Origin: Coptis chinensis
Lineage: Eukaryota; Streptophyta; Magnoliopsida; Ranunculales; Ranunculaceae
Length of the DNA stretch: 64,000 nt
Assembly: GCA_015680905.1 (NCBI GenBank)
Contig: CM027381.1
Coordinates: 53,324,501-53,388,500, forward strand
Reading direction: 5' to 3'
Part shown: in pieces, positions 10,320-20,287 of the stretch
Layout: the number at the start of each line of letters is the position of its first letter
Numbering within the stretch: position 1 is the first letter of the stretch
Position numbers and translations under genes: made by a program
The notes under the pieces: model-generated
The model's database searches: none
Seen by the model: only the letters and a program-made list of their open reading frames with translations
What the model was told of the DNA's origin: nothing

Positions 10320-13300
10320 AATACTTAACCTTGGCTTCGCAACGTAGAGTCTCAGATTGTTCTTGTCGTCTACTTTGAAGCTCTTTGAGCTATGTCAAAT
10401 GAGAGAGTTTATGTAAGGTTTGGAGTTTGGACCAACATTTTGAACAGAATGTACCTCCACCTAGGTAAATTGTACTTCACGCCTTACCGGTTGTATAATT
10501 ATTTCACGTGCACTTGGAAATGAGCTTGTAGGAAGTCAAAAACTGAAAAAGCGGTTGAATTTCATCATGCAAATGAAAGTTTTTGTAGTTGCGCATTGTG
10601 TAAAGCAATTTAACATAATAATAAATGTATCTACCTTCTAAAAGAATCGACAAACTTCCCACCATATTTCATCGCCAATGCATGCACACCACCTGTATAG
10701 AAGCTAAAATAAATCAATATGTTTTTCTCAATACGTTTATCACAATAATCGAAAAGAATCGAGTCCAATTGGAAGACTGGAAGTCGCAAATCGATGAAGT
10801 AAAATGTTTCATGCAAACAGATTTGAGTATCACCATCACAGATAAACAATCAATCTCTCCCAAAACTCTTGTGGAAACTCTTATCGAAATCCAATCAAGA
10901 GATCAATGCTCAAAGATAAGATAATTGTCCTACTTCTTAAATTTGAAATTCCAACCTTACAAATAGATATCTCTGATTTCTTTCCTAAAGTACCAACCTT
11001 ATCATGAGCCTTGCACATATTAACCAAAGATACAACCACATTCACAGACTGGTGTAGTTTACTTAGTACTCCTTTCACAGATTCGACTTGAATGTTTGCC
11101 CCGGATTTTTTTCTAGCAAAGTTACTTCTTTAACCTACACGGATGCCGAAAAACAATAAAACCTCCAAAAATCTGTGGTTGTAGAATTGGTGCTAAAAGT
11201 ATAATAAGATTCAGGTGCCTACCAACTTGTCAGAATTACGTGATTCTCTTCAGATCGCAGGGATAGCTCCATGTGTAAACACTTTCTCGATATATAAATT
11301 AGGTATACATGACAATTTAATATTGAGGGACCACTTACCGATACCCGATACCAAATTACAAATGTTGCAAAGCATAATGTTGGGAAACCATGAGGAGCTT
11401 CCTCCGACGATCTAGTATTGCATGAGGGAGCCCTCAAACAGAAAATTAATTCTTAACATATCGTAGAGAGATTTTGGAATGTGTTAAATAAGCTTCAATA
11501 ACTATTGCATCGAAAGATGTAAATGATTTGAGGAGTGGAAATTGTTTTTTGAAAAAACACAATTATAAAAGTTCTTATTGAAAGTAAGTCACCTGAGACA
11601 AGATAGAACAAGCAAATTCCTCAAGCAAATCAGCAGTAGATTCACTGTTTTCAAAGTAGATGTGCAATATCCTCTCAGATGATGATCTCTCCCTCAAGAG
11701 TAAGTGTAATACAATAAGGTGTCAGAAAAGCGTGTCAACATTCTGCTCCTAGATCTAATTGCAATCACATTTTAAAAATATAAGGAAAAGAAAATATGGT
11801 CTGAATAAACACTCACTTTACTCTTCGAACCATTCTCAAAATTTTCCGAGTCCCAGTTTATCGTTAACAATTGGTGCGCATAAGTTCCAAGTCTCTTTTG
11901 CATTAAAGGAATGACTTTCTCGACAACTCCTAGGTGCGTACTTTTCCCACTCCCTTCAAGCAACTTGTCAAGGAACGATTGAGCGTAACTTACAATAGAC
12001 TCTAGAGTAACTAGTACCTCGGATGCCAAAGAAAACGGAATACTTAACAGTCGCAAAGAGCGCTTTTAGTCAAAACCAAAATAGAGGTCCCGACGCTATC
12101 CATTAACTTCACAAAACACCATATGAAACAGATATGACTTTACAACCTAAGTCCAAGACACCTTCCGAAATGAAAAAATGCCACAATACATGTAATCTAT
12201 GTTTCCAGTGAAGGGATTGGTTGGATGCCGTAAAAAGACTATCCGGGATTCACGGGTCGGAAGGTGTTAAGCAGATCTAATAGTATCGAGTATTCATCTT
12301 GATATCGGGAAGATTTAACATCCGCATTCAGAACTTATTTCCTCGGTGATTTTCTAAATCGAATCTTTTGGCAATTTCCCTTGGGAAAGAAGCACAAAAC
12401 TGAAGCTATCTTGACCTTGCTTAAGCACCTAAGAACTTCTTTAAAGATCGAACCAACCATTGAAGATTTAAAACCACCAAGCCGGGCATATCCGGGTTTC
12501 CAGCAGAGGCAGGCAGATTGGAATTTCCAATGCTCTTGACAAATTTCATCACCTACAACACCATAAAATTATGAAATCTAATTGAAGCATTGATCCGTGG
12601 TTTTCCCCAAATTGTTAGCATATATATTGGTTGCAGCTTACCTTCACCGAGAACACAAAACGCGCAGTCGAAATGTTTCTTCAAGCTTGGAAATAACTTC
12701 CGATTTTGTTCTTAATTCACCGGATATCACTTTGTTGTTCTTGAATGGAACCTTTAAGCATCCAACTGAATTTTGTTTGGTCCGACGGGTCAAACAAGTC
12801 CAGATTGTGGCAAAGCTCACGCAGAAGGTAAAGATGCAGGGGGTAACTAGTACGTAAATTAGATGTTAAGGCAAAGAAATTTGGTTACTACATATTTGCA
12901 AACACAAAATCCACATCCACCTAAAGCTAACGGGATTACCTCGGCCGCAGGGGATCGAACAATGAGTTACCTTGAGTCCGCAATATAAAAGGATATATTC
13001 AACCGCATCAAGAATTGTGGGCTCAAATCATTCAAAGTACTCCAAAAAGTTTCAGTAAATCTAAAAAATAAATTTAGGCAACCATGGTGGAAAACATTTA
13101 CTAAGAAGAGAAGACTTAGAACATGGTTTAAAATCAAAATACAAATATATACTAACTATTCTCAATAGTAAACTGTTGTGAGCAAATATACATACCCTTG
13201 AAAAGGTTAGAATGGACAAACAAATAACCGATAATTCTCTAAATTTGAATCTCTGCCCATCTAAAATCTTGGTAACTGCAGAGATTTCAACAGAGGGTGG

Positions 13301-13590
13301 ACCATTAGAATCAAGATGACAATCTGAATGCCGAGATTCGGTCCGCTTGCATGACTGATCTGAAAATCCCTCATTTGGCACTTCACGGCTCACAGCTCAA
13401 CTCTCTTCTTCTAACTTCCAATATTGTAGGTCGCTTGAGGTTCCCATCGTCCGATGTGTTTGAACTCTTAAGTTTCAACTTTTTGTCCGATGAAGTGCTT
13501 TGTGATATAATGCTTTTCTCATTCTTCTTCTCAATGTGCCCCGACAAATTTGGCTTGCTCAAGTTAAAAGATTCAGATCGCTCCACAAAG
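10320..13590 (-). pseudogene. FANCD2: Captured FANCD2-like gene fragment with introns, decayed
   Basis: In minus-strand order I read exon-like islands: a Ser/Lys-rich linker then KILDGQRFKFRELS (13590-13195); LLRELCHNLDLF (about 12740-12850); SMVGSIFKEVLRCLSKV (12360-12560); LGTYAHQLLTINWDSEN (11800-12056); RILHIYFENSESTADLLEE (11600-11700); GFPTLCFATFVIWYRV (11340-11437); GGVHALAMKYGGKFVDSF (10640-10700); FDFLQAHFQ (about 10520-10560); KELQSRRQEQSETLRCEAK (10320-10390). Their content and order fit the C-terminal half of FANCD2, the Fanconi protein that, with FANCI, marks DNA at crosslinks. Non-coding stretches between them look like introns, so capture was from genomic DNA. Several islands are in different frames. 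The N-terminal half, including the monoubiquitination region, is absent. Confidence 0.85.
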
Positions 13591-14289
13591 AGGTGAAGCT
13601 CGGTGAAGGTATAAAGGATCCATCTTGAGGTAGGTGTTTAGTAAGCTCTCCAAAAATCTATATAAGACAAGTTCCCACTTCATTACATAGAAAAAAAAAA
13701 AAAAAAGATCTAATCTGAAACTTCTGTGTGCTAATTGAGCTTTAGATGACATTCCCAAATTGTAAACTCAGCTACAACTCAAACCAACCACTTTGGCTTC
13801 GATAATACATGCAGAGAAATCACGACCTTTTGATGCCAAAAATAACAAAAAGAAGTGTTGGCTTCGATAATACATGCAGAGAAATCACGAACTTTTGACG
13901 CCAAAAATAACAAAAAGAAGTAAAGTAGGGAATGAAACAAAGAAAGAAAAGAAAAACGAAGAACGGAGTTTTAGATCAACTGGAATGATACCACGTATTC
14001 TAAGTTTATTGATTGATGGTCAGTAAGACAAGAGAAGCAGCAGTGCAGAATGATGCATCTTTATAAGTGAGGTGACACTATGCGACAACTGTGTAATAAT
14101 ACTCCCCAATGACTAACAAGATGTCAAGAACCAGCTGAGCGGAAGCAAGTTTTGCATGGGTTACATTGTTTTGATACTTCCGAAGAACCTTTTATTAATC
14201 AATTGCTCGACCATCGGTCACAAGTCGCAACCTCTCCAAACTTGCACTCAGAAAATTACAAGAAATTAAAATAAATTAACCAACTTCAA
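13591..14289. other. CACTA interior between FANCD2 and CCT3 remnants
   Basis: No exon recognised. A homopolymer A run lies at about 13690-13706, and a 65-bp tandem duplication lies at 13793-13920. One of the junctions between the two captured genes should be in this stretch. Confidence 0.45.
13793..13920. repeat. 65-bp direct tandem duplication
   Basis: Two adjacent copies beginning TTGGCTTCGATAATACATGC (13793 and 13858) differ at only a few positions (for example GACCTTTTGATG versus GAACTTTTGACG). This is a local duplication inside the CACTA element. Confidence 0.9.
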
Positions 14290-14890
14290 ACATCACTCTT
14301 CACCTTTTCAATGCCTTCAATAGCTGAACTTTTTCTGCTTCAACGTTGCAGAATACAAATAACTCGATGCACCGCCACCGGGACAAGCTTTGGATGTTTA
14401 ATAATGTTTCTTGCTACCGACATGGCATCTTGTTTAATAGGTACATCTTCTGTGAGTGTTCACATACAGGACAAAGAAGCATTCGACATAAGTTACAAAG
14501 GTACCGAAGGTTTCTCGACTTCGCTCAAGAGGTCCTTGCTAGCCCCTCTTAAAAGAACAAGGTAACCTTTTGGGTCTTTGCACTCCACGATGAAGGCAAA
14601 GAACTCATCTCCGATCTTCCTTACCTCAAAGAGTCCCTGCTCTACTCCCAATATCAGATTCCTGAAGCTCCTCAGTCCGTTTCACAACAATCGCGCCAAT
14701 GTGCCTTAGCTATCCTGTTGCTATCGGCCTTCCTTAGCCTCCCGATAGCACTTACTCCAAATTTTTGCTTAGAAATGGCAAGCCAGATCACTAAGTCCTT
14801 TCTCTATGATTACCAAGTCAGGCTTGAACTTCAGAATCTGAGCACAAATGTTCTCGATGTATTCCTCTTCCATCTTGAGCATAACTCCCC
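14290..14890 (-). pseudogene. CCT3: Captured CCT3 (chaperonin gamma subunit) internal exons, decayed
   Basis: Minus-strand reading gives, in order, KMEEEYIENIC, LKFKPDLV, EKGLSDLAC (14880-14790); GRLRKADSNRIAKA (about 14750-14700); RKIGDEFFAFIVECKDPKG and LLRGASKDLL (14640-14530); AMSVARNIIKHPKLVP (about 14430-14380); and SATLKQKK (about 14330). These are the apical and intermediate domain segments of the group II chaperonin gamma subunit, roughly residues 265-430 of a ~555-residue protein. Premature stops (after ACHF and at several later points) and at least three frameshifts make it non-coding. An intron separates SEVEK from AMSVARN, so it is a genomic copy, not a retrocopy. The ATP-binding N-terminal third was not recognised. 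Confidence 0.87.
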
Positions 14891-16362
14891 TGGTGCACCA
14901 CTAGCCAAAATGAGAACGGGAAAGTATATACAGCCAAACACATAGTAAATCGACCTAGACCATGACAACTGGCATTCAGTACTACACCAAGGTTTGAACT
15001 ATTTTTTTGCTTCATCGCTTCAGTTTATGTTGTCAGAAGAGGAGCCATGACAATCCAAGGCAACCACCAAGGAGACCAGTTTTCGTGAAGATAGTTACAG
15101 GACATGGTCAATGGTATTCCCAAGGTGGTGCCAAAGCGTTAGTTGAGAAACCTAACACCGACAGAATTTTAGAGAGAGTCTCGGAAGTTAGAAGTTTTGA
15201 GAGTCTTGGAAGTTGAAAAGAGTAAGTTTTAGCGCCAGACAGGTGTTACTATTTTTCTGCACAGGAAGGAAAACACCAAAGACACACCCTTAAGCATAAG
15301 CGTTATATCAATCCAGAAATATTAGTAATACATGTCAGTGCATGTAAGTTAGTAAAGGCTAAAGACAAACTAGAAACTAAAGGGGTAACCACTTCCTGAA
15401 TAATTCTCTACTTCTCCAATAATAGTCTTATACTCTTTTAACTATTCTTAATTACACTCAAATAGAGCTACTCAGCTACAGACAAAAATCCATGAACAAA
15501 AGGTGCTATAAAGATCGATGCATATATTAATCAAACCAGCAAACCATGCGTTCAAAAAAAAAAAAACTAACTAACTAAATTATGCTGACCAACAAATCAA
15601 AGTAGACGCTAATTCAAATAACCTAAACAGTTGCAATAAAAACCCCAAACCAGTTTCCTATGCAGGCTTAGTTAGTTCAAAGTTAACTTAATTATATTAC
15701 ATAGTATAAACCATCTTGCTTCTATATTTCTACTGCTACGACAAAGAGGGATAGAAAAACAATGGCTATGAAAACCAATAAACTATACACCATTACTGTA
15801 ACCTTTAGTCAAACACTTTATAGATTGACTGAAAACCCAAAACAGGAAGATAGCACCACCCAAACAACACAATATTTCCAGTTACGCAAATTAAGAAATT
15901 AAGAAGAAGACAACTTATAGAGGATGTAATCTAAGTTTCAGATTGGTAGAACTACAATAATTTTTTCCAAACCAACAAGGAAAGAACAGAAATAGAACAA
16001 CTCTTTCAAATTTAATTGCCAAGAAGACACGTGAGGATTTCTCACAGGATCAGAAAAGAAACACGTCAAAATCGAACTAAAAACGATAAACTCTTACCGG
16101 ATGAATTGAAAAGGAAGCGAATCAAACACGAACTGAGCACGACGATTTTTTGGAAGGACCAGCCTTACAACTGTATCCAGGCGAGAGATAGATTTTCCTA
16201 TATGATGAACGCGACTGGGAAAATTCTAGGAGAGAGATAGAGCAGAAACCCAGTGACGATTGAAAAGAGGGGGTTTTAGCGCTATGTTTTTTTGCCCTAT
16301 TTTCAGTTTAATTTTTGGTTTTTCGATCGAGTGGTTTTGGACTTTTGGAGACCCCCTTTATC
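14891..16362. other. CACTA interior, probable 5' flank of the captured CCT3
   Basis: Mostly AT-rich without recognised exons. On the minus strand the part near 16270-16000 (CCCCTCTTTTC, TCTATCTCTCTCC, then T-rich sequence) resembles a plant 5' UTR with leader intron. It could therefore be the original CCT3 transcription start region. This is inference from composition only. Confidence 0.35.
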
Positions 16363-16620
16363 CACGGTAGGTGTAATTTTTAGAAAAACATAAACCACCT
16401 TTTTCCAAGAAACAGTGGGGAATTCGAATATCTAAAAACAAATTGGCGATATTTGGTAGTACCGTGGCATATGGGATATTATTTACCACTATATCACGTA
16501 AACAGTGGCTTTTGCTTGTACCTAGATTAGAAATGCGAAATATACCGTGGTAAATGACTATTACCCACTGTTATTATAAATACAGTGGTATATACTATTT
16601 CACCTACCGCGGCTAATGCC
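16363..16620. repeat. CACTA right subterminal repeats
   Basis: Repeated ACAGTGG, CCACTG, ACCGTGG and related words in both orientations, matching the vocabulary of the left subterminal block. Confidence 0.82.
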
Positions 16621-16636
16621 CTTTTTTGTAGTAGTG
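16621..16636 (-). repeat. CACTA right terminal inverted repeat
   Basis: CTTTTTTGTAGTAGTG, the inverted counterpart of the left end, immediately followed by the GGG duplication. Confidence 0.92.
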
Positions 16637-17269
16637 GGGATAGATAAGGCGATGTGTCTGGTAAGTAACCTTTGCACTCAACTTGACTGTGTTATCGCGT
16701 TACATGCTGTTGTTTGATACTAACGTGATATGTTATGCGAGTTGTCGTTGATTGATCGCCGGGTACCGTGAGTGAAGACGGCCTTGCAGATCGCCGGAGA
16801 AATTTGGAGAAAGCGGACGCTGAGTCATTTGAGGGACGAGCTATCAAATCTGCGAGCTGTGCAATAGGATGAGAAGGCCGAACTAGATGCGCTGAGGCCC
16901 CAGCTCACTGCCCTGACTCTAGAGAAGACCTCTGCAGTGAACGAGTCGATCGGGTTGAAGCATGATGTGGAGGCGTTGAGGGGCCAGCTAGTTGTGGCGA
17001 ACACCTATGTTGAACGATGTAAGACTTCCACCCTACAAGCAAAAGAGGCCTATCTCACCATCCGTGCTGAGGTGGAGGAACTGGAGAAAAAGCTAGACGA
17101 CCTTCGGGGAGGAGCGGAACGCCAACGAACCGAGTACCCGGGCGAAGCCGCCCGAAGATGTCGGGTAATTGCTTCGCGGTCGTGCCTTCTCCCCATCGGT
17201 GTGGTGATTGAAAGCAGCTTCAGGGGGTCCGGGCGAGCTCAACGCGTGGCTGTTGTTGAGGGCAGTTAA
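16637..17269 (+). pseudogene. Element A extra ORF, copy 1, 3' part after the CACTA
   Basis: If the CACTA and one GGG copy are removed, the frame ESNLRG runs straight into IDKAMCL and then meets a GTAAGT splice donor at 16661. This places the insertion point inside an exon. A later exon (about 16790-17110) encodes a heptad-rich segment (HDVEALRGQLVVANTYVERC, then AEVEELEKKLDDL) that is predicted to be a coiled coil. No enzymatic motif is visible. Function unknown. Confidence 0.6.
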
Positions 17270-17833
17270 AGGCGTCTTCGGTGATCGAACTCTGCCTCCG
17301 TGTTGAATGTCGCTCTTGGAGAAGATCTTGATGATATTGTCTAGGAAGCTTTGTTGTTTGTGTTTGTAATGGGCCTCTGGCCGTAAACAATAGAGTTGGT
17401 TTCCTGGGTTGACCTGGGCCGCTCGTTTTTCTGCTTTTCCATTGACTATGATAACTAGTGACTAAGCGTCTTTGGATTTCGAGTATTCTCGGCAGCATAG
17501 TTAGTAGTCAGGAACCGGGCGCCCCGATGTCGTCCGTCGCTTCTTTTATGAATATGAATCTTGTTGCCTTTGCTTTCTACACTTAGTCTTGTGTATGATA
17601 TGAATGTTTGCATTTGTAAGCATATGCATGTTGTCGTGATTCCATCAAGTCGCACGTCTCAATGAGGATGCCAGGGCGTTCTGTACTCTGGAGCGGCCCG
17701 AGCTATAGTGCGTGCGTGGCACGTGTCGGAAAATGTGGGCGGTCGAAAGATATGAAATGATGGCTGCCAGGTTGGCTGGCATTTGGTGTCTCGATGCCAT
17801 AATGGTGTGCCTTGGGAAGAGACGTTTCGTGGG
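17270..17833. other. Spacer between the two extra-ORF copies
   Basis: No gene recognised. The right end should hold the upstream promoter region of copy 2. Confidence 0.4.
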
Positions 17834-17840
17834 TATAAAT
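17834..17840 (+). promoter_or_regulatory. TATA box upstream of extra-ORF copy 2
   Basis: GGGTATAAATATGAC lies about 200 bp before the first good ATG (18040) and is followed by a pyrimidine-rich leader (CTTCTTGTTCTTCCTGCTGC). The layout resembles a plant RNA polymerase II promoter reading opposite to gag-pol. Confidence 0.5.
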
Positions 17841-18039
17841 ATGACGGTCTTGGGAGAGCAATGACATTTGCTCTTCTTGTTCTTCCTGCTGCGGCTGCTT
17901 CTCTTCTCTCTTGCTTTTGTTTCGCTTTCCATTCCCGTTTACTCAGGTATGTTTCTCTTTTCTTCTTTTAGATCATGAATGTAAAGGTTACTGGCCGCTC
18001 TAACCAACGTTCTTTTGTTTTCTGTGTTCAGCTTCGCTT

Positions 18040-18930
18040 ATGGCTCGGTGCTTTCCGTACATCAGGGGAGAAGGGAGTGTAAGAGAGAGTTCCCCTCTGC
18101 TCATGGAGGAGATGGAGTTCCGTCCTCATGTGCATGGGGACCGTGGCAAAAGGAAAGCTGTGGCATCTGGGGGCAAGAAGAGCAAGCGATCCAAGGGATC
18201 AGGTCGGTCGACTGGCGGCATTGTGTTCAGGTCGCCGCAGCGAGCGGAAGGCTCCCATCGGGCTGCTGATGGAAGTGATGACCTGGGGCAAGGTCGTCAC
18301 GTCGCTAGTGAGAGTTCGCTCCCTCGTGTCGGGGACGTGGGGAGCGAATTCTACTATGTGGGGAGAATGGGGAAGAAGCGTGCTATAAAAGCGTTTCGAC
18401 GCGCTTCCTTTCCACTCGGCACCCCATAGCGACTAGTCTGGCGGAAGGGGATCGTGTTAGGCGGGGACAAAGCTGAAGTCGAGGATGAAGATATAGAGAC
18501 ACTGCTGGGGACCATGGACATGGCTAGTTGTTTGGTGAGTGTTTATCTGTCAGCTATGCCGCTTTGTTTCTTAAGTGATTTTGATTATGATTTTGTTCTT
18601 GTAGTTTCTGGCTGGGTATGATAAGCTGAAGAATGTTGTACAACGTGCTGATACTGATGTCAACTCCCAAGTCGAGCTGGGATGTTTGCGAGCTGCCTGG
18701 GGGGGGTGACAAGAGGAAGCTAGACGCGATGACGGGCGGCACCGTCTTCTTCGATGATGAACGCTTAAACCGGTCCCGCGAATGGCTGAGCTGCAAATGG
18801 AGGTAGCGGAAGTCACTGAGTATGCTAAGCGATGTCAGGGGGTTGCTCGCAAAGCTCAAAGTGCGTATACCACGGCCTGTAGCGAGTATGCAAAGCTGGA
18901 CGAGAAGTATTGTCAGCTAAAAAAGGCAAA
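18040..18930 (+). pseudogene. Element A extra ORF, copy 2 (partial)
   Basis: This starts with a basic Lys/Arg/Ser/Gly-rich segment (GKRKAVASGGKKSKRSKGSG). It then has MGKKRAIKAFRRASFP and, after a stop, VLGGDKAEVEDEDIETLL ending in MASCLV at a GTGAGT donor (18534). Copy 1 has the same series: TGKKRYVRRSD, TLDGDRKDLDAKELE, KAMCLV plus donor. A downstream exon (18782-18930) again encodes a heptad-rich coiled coil (MAELQMEVAEVTEYAKRC). The N-terminal domain of copy 1 (7138-7900) has no counterpart here, so this is a shortened duplicate. Confidence 0.55.
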
Positions 18931-19479
18931 CGGGGCTCAAGGGATGGGTATGCGCGTTGTTTTGTGGGCTGGGAGGCACGTTCCTTCGACCAGCACTGCT
19001 CCTCATGACAAACATGTGGTCGCGGCTCCGTGATGGTGATTTCTCTTCTTTGTCTTGGTAAGAAACTTGGTTCATGTTGTAGTGCTTATGTCTGTTCTTT
19101 GCCCCTACGAGGGTTAAACATTAGAGCTGTGTTTTCAGGCTTGCCTGAGCAGTTCGCCTTTGTTGATACCGAGAACTGGTGTCCACAAAAGTGGCAGTTC
19201 GTTAATTTTTCTCCCTTTGTTCACCGGTCTAATCTGGATTTTCTGGATAAACCCAGTAGATCGGTGGGTTAGAACTGATTATCCGAAACTGGTTGTGTAG
19301 CTTCATGGTAAATGTATGCTTAATGTTATCTTTTACTTGACTGCTTGTAGCTATTACTCTGTTTATTGGGCTTGTTTTTTAGATGTGCTCTCATAAAGCG
19401 TTATGTTTGTGTAGTATTGCTCGGGAGAGCAATCTGGGGGATGTAAGTGTCCGATTAGTTTAGACTTAGGGGTCATGAC
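18931..19479. other. 3' end of extra-ORF copy 2 and spacer
   Basis: No further domain recognised. T-rich stretches could hold the 3' UTR of the plus-strand gene. Confidence 0.35.
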
Positions 19480-20140
19480 TTCTGAGGGCGCGTTGCTCTT
19501 TGAGAGCGTTCTCGCGGAGTTGATCCTAGGGGTGTAGGTCCTCAACTTAGCGAGACTCAGAGAGGCTATAAGCATATAAGCTCCTGAGAGCGTTCTGCTC
19601 GCTGAGAGCGTATGTAGCCCCTGAGGGCATTATGCTCCTGAGAGCGTTCTCGCGTAGTTGATCCTAGGAGTATATGTCCTCAACTAGCGAGACTCGGAGA
19701 GGCTATGAGCCTGTAAGCTCCTGAGAGCGTTCTGCTCGCTTGAGAGTGTGTGTATCTCCTGAGGGCGTGTTGCTCCTGAGAGCGTTCTCGCTGAGTTGAT
19801 CCTAGGAGTATAGGTCCTCAACTAGCGAGACTCGGAGAGGCTGTGAGCCTGTAAGCTCCTGAGAGCGTTCTGCTCGCTTGAGAGCGTGTGTAGCCCCTGA
19901 GGGCGTGCTGCTCCTGAGAGCGTTCTCGCTGAGTTGATCCTAGGAGTATAGGTCCTCAACTAGCGAGACTCGGAGAGGCTATGAGCCCCGTAAGCCCCGA
20001 GGAGCCGCGTTCGCTCGTTTGAGGCGTGTGTAGCCCCTGAGGGCGTGCTACTCCTGAGAGCGTTCTCGCTGAGTTGATCCTAGGAGTATAGGTTCGCGAC
20101 TAGCAAGACTCGGAGAGGCTATGAGCCTGTTGTCAGTGCA
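19480..20140. repeat. 138-bp tandem repeat in element A 3' region
   Basis: The landmark TTGATCCTAG recurs near 19520, 19658, 19796, 19934 and 20074, spacings of 138, 138, 138 and 140 bp. Each unit also contains CTGAGAGCGTTCTCGC, AGCGAGACTCGGAGAGGC and CCTGAGGGCGTG, with an internal sub-repeat of GAGAGCGTTCT. Copies are very similar, the last one less so. It lies between the convergent ends of pol and extra-ORF copy 2. Tandem repeats in this 3' region are known in Tat-lineage elements and can seed genomic satellites. Confidence 0.93.
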
Positions 20141-20287
20141 TATGTACTGATGGTGCTTGCGGTGCGAGTGGCATGGCTTGGAGATGCGAGTAAATACCGT
20201 AGATTATAATAACAATCTTGAGTATCTTGCACTTGAATTTGTAGCAAATGGAAACCTAAATTACAAAACATTATGAAACTAATGGTA

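Larger units (their letters stand above)
8830..16636. mobile_element. CACTA DNA transposon carrying captured CCT3 and FANCD2 fragments
   Basis: The termini are CACTACTACAGAAAAG at the left and its near-perfect inverted match (CACTACTACAAAAAAG read inward) at the right. A 3-bp duplication, GGG, flanks it on both sides (8827-8829, 16637-16639), as expected for CACTA transposons. Both ends carry dense short subterminal repeats around ACCGTGG/CCACGGT. In 7.8 kb no TNP2-type transposase was recognised; the interior holds minus-strand remnants of two unrelated host genes, so it is a non-autonomous gene-carrying CACTA. It lies in an exon of the extra ORF of element A, so it arrived later than A. Confidence 0.93.

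Noticed and set aside
12597..12857. Plus-strand 86-codon ORF
   Set aside because: It is antisense to the FANCD2 exon-like island carrying LLRELCHNLDLF.
14311..14565. Plus-strand 84-codon ORF
   Set aside because: It is antisense to CCT3 exon sequence, which is the recognisable reading.
9216..16362. CACTA transposase gene
   Set aside because: No TNP2-like motif was found on either strand; the exon-like islands read as CCT3 and FANCD2.
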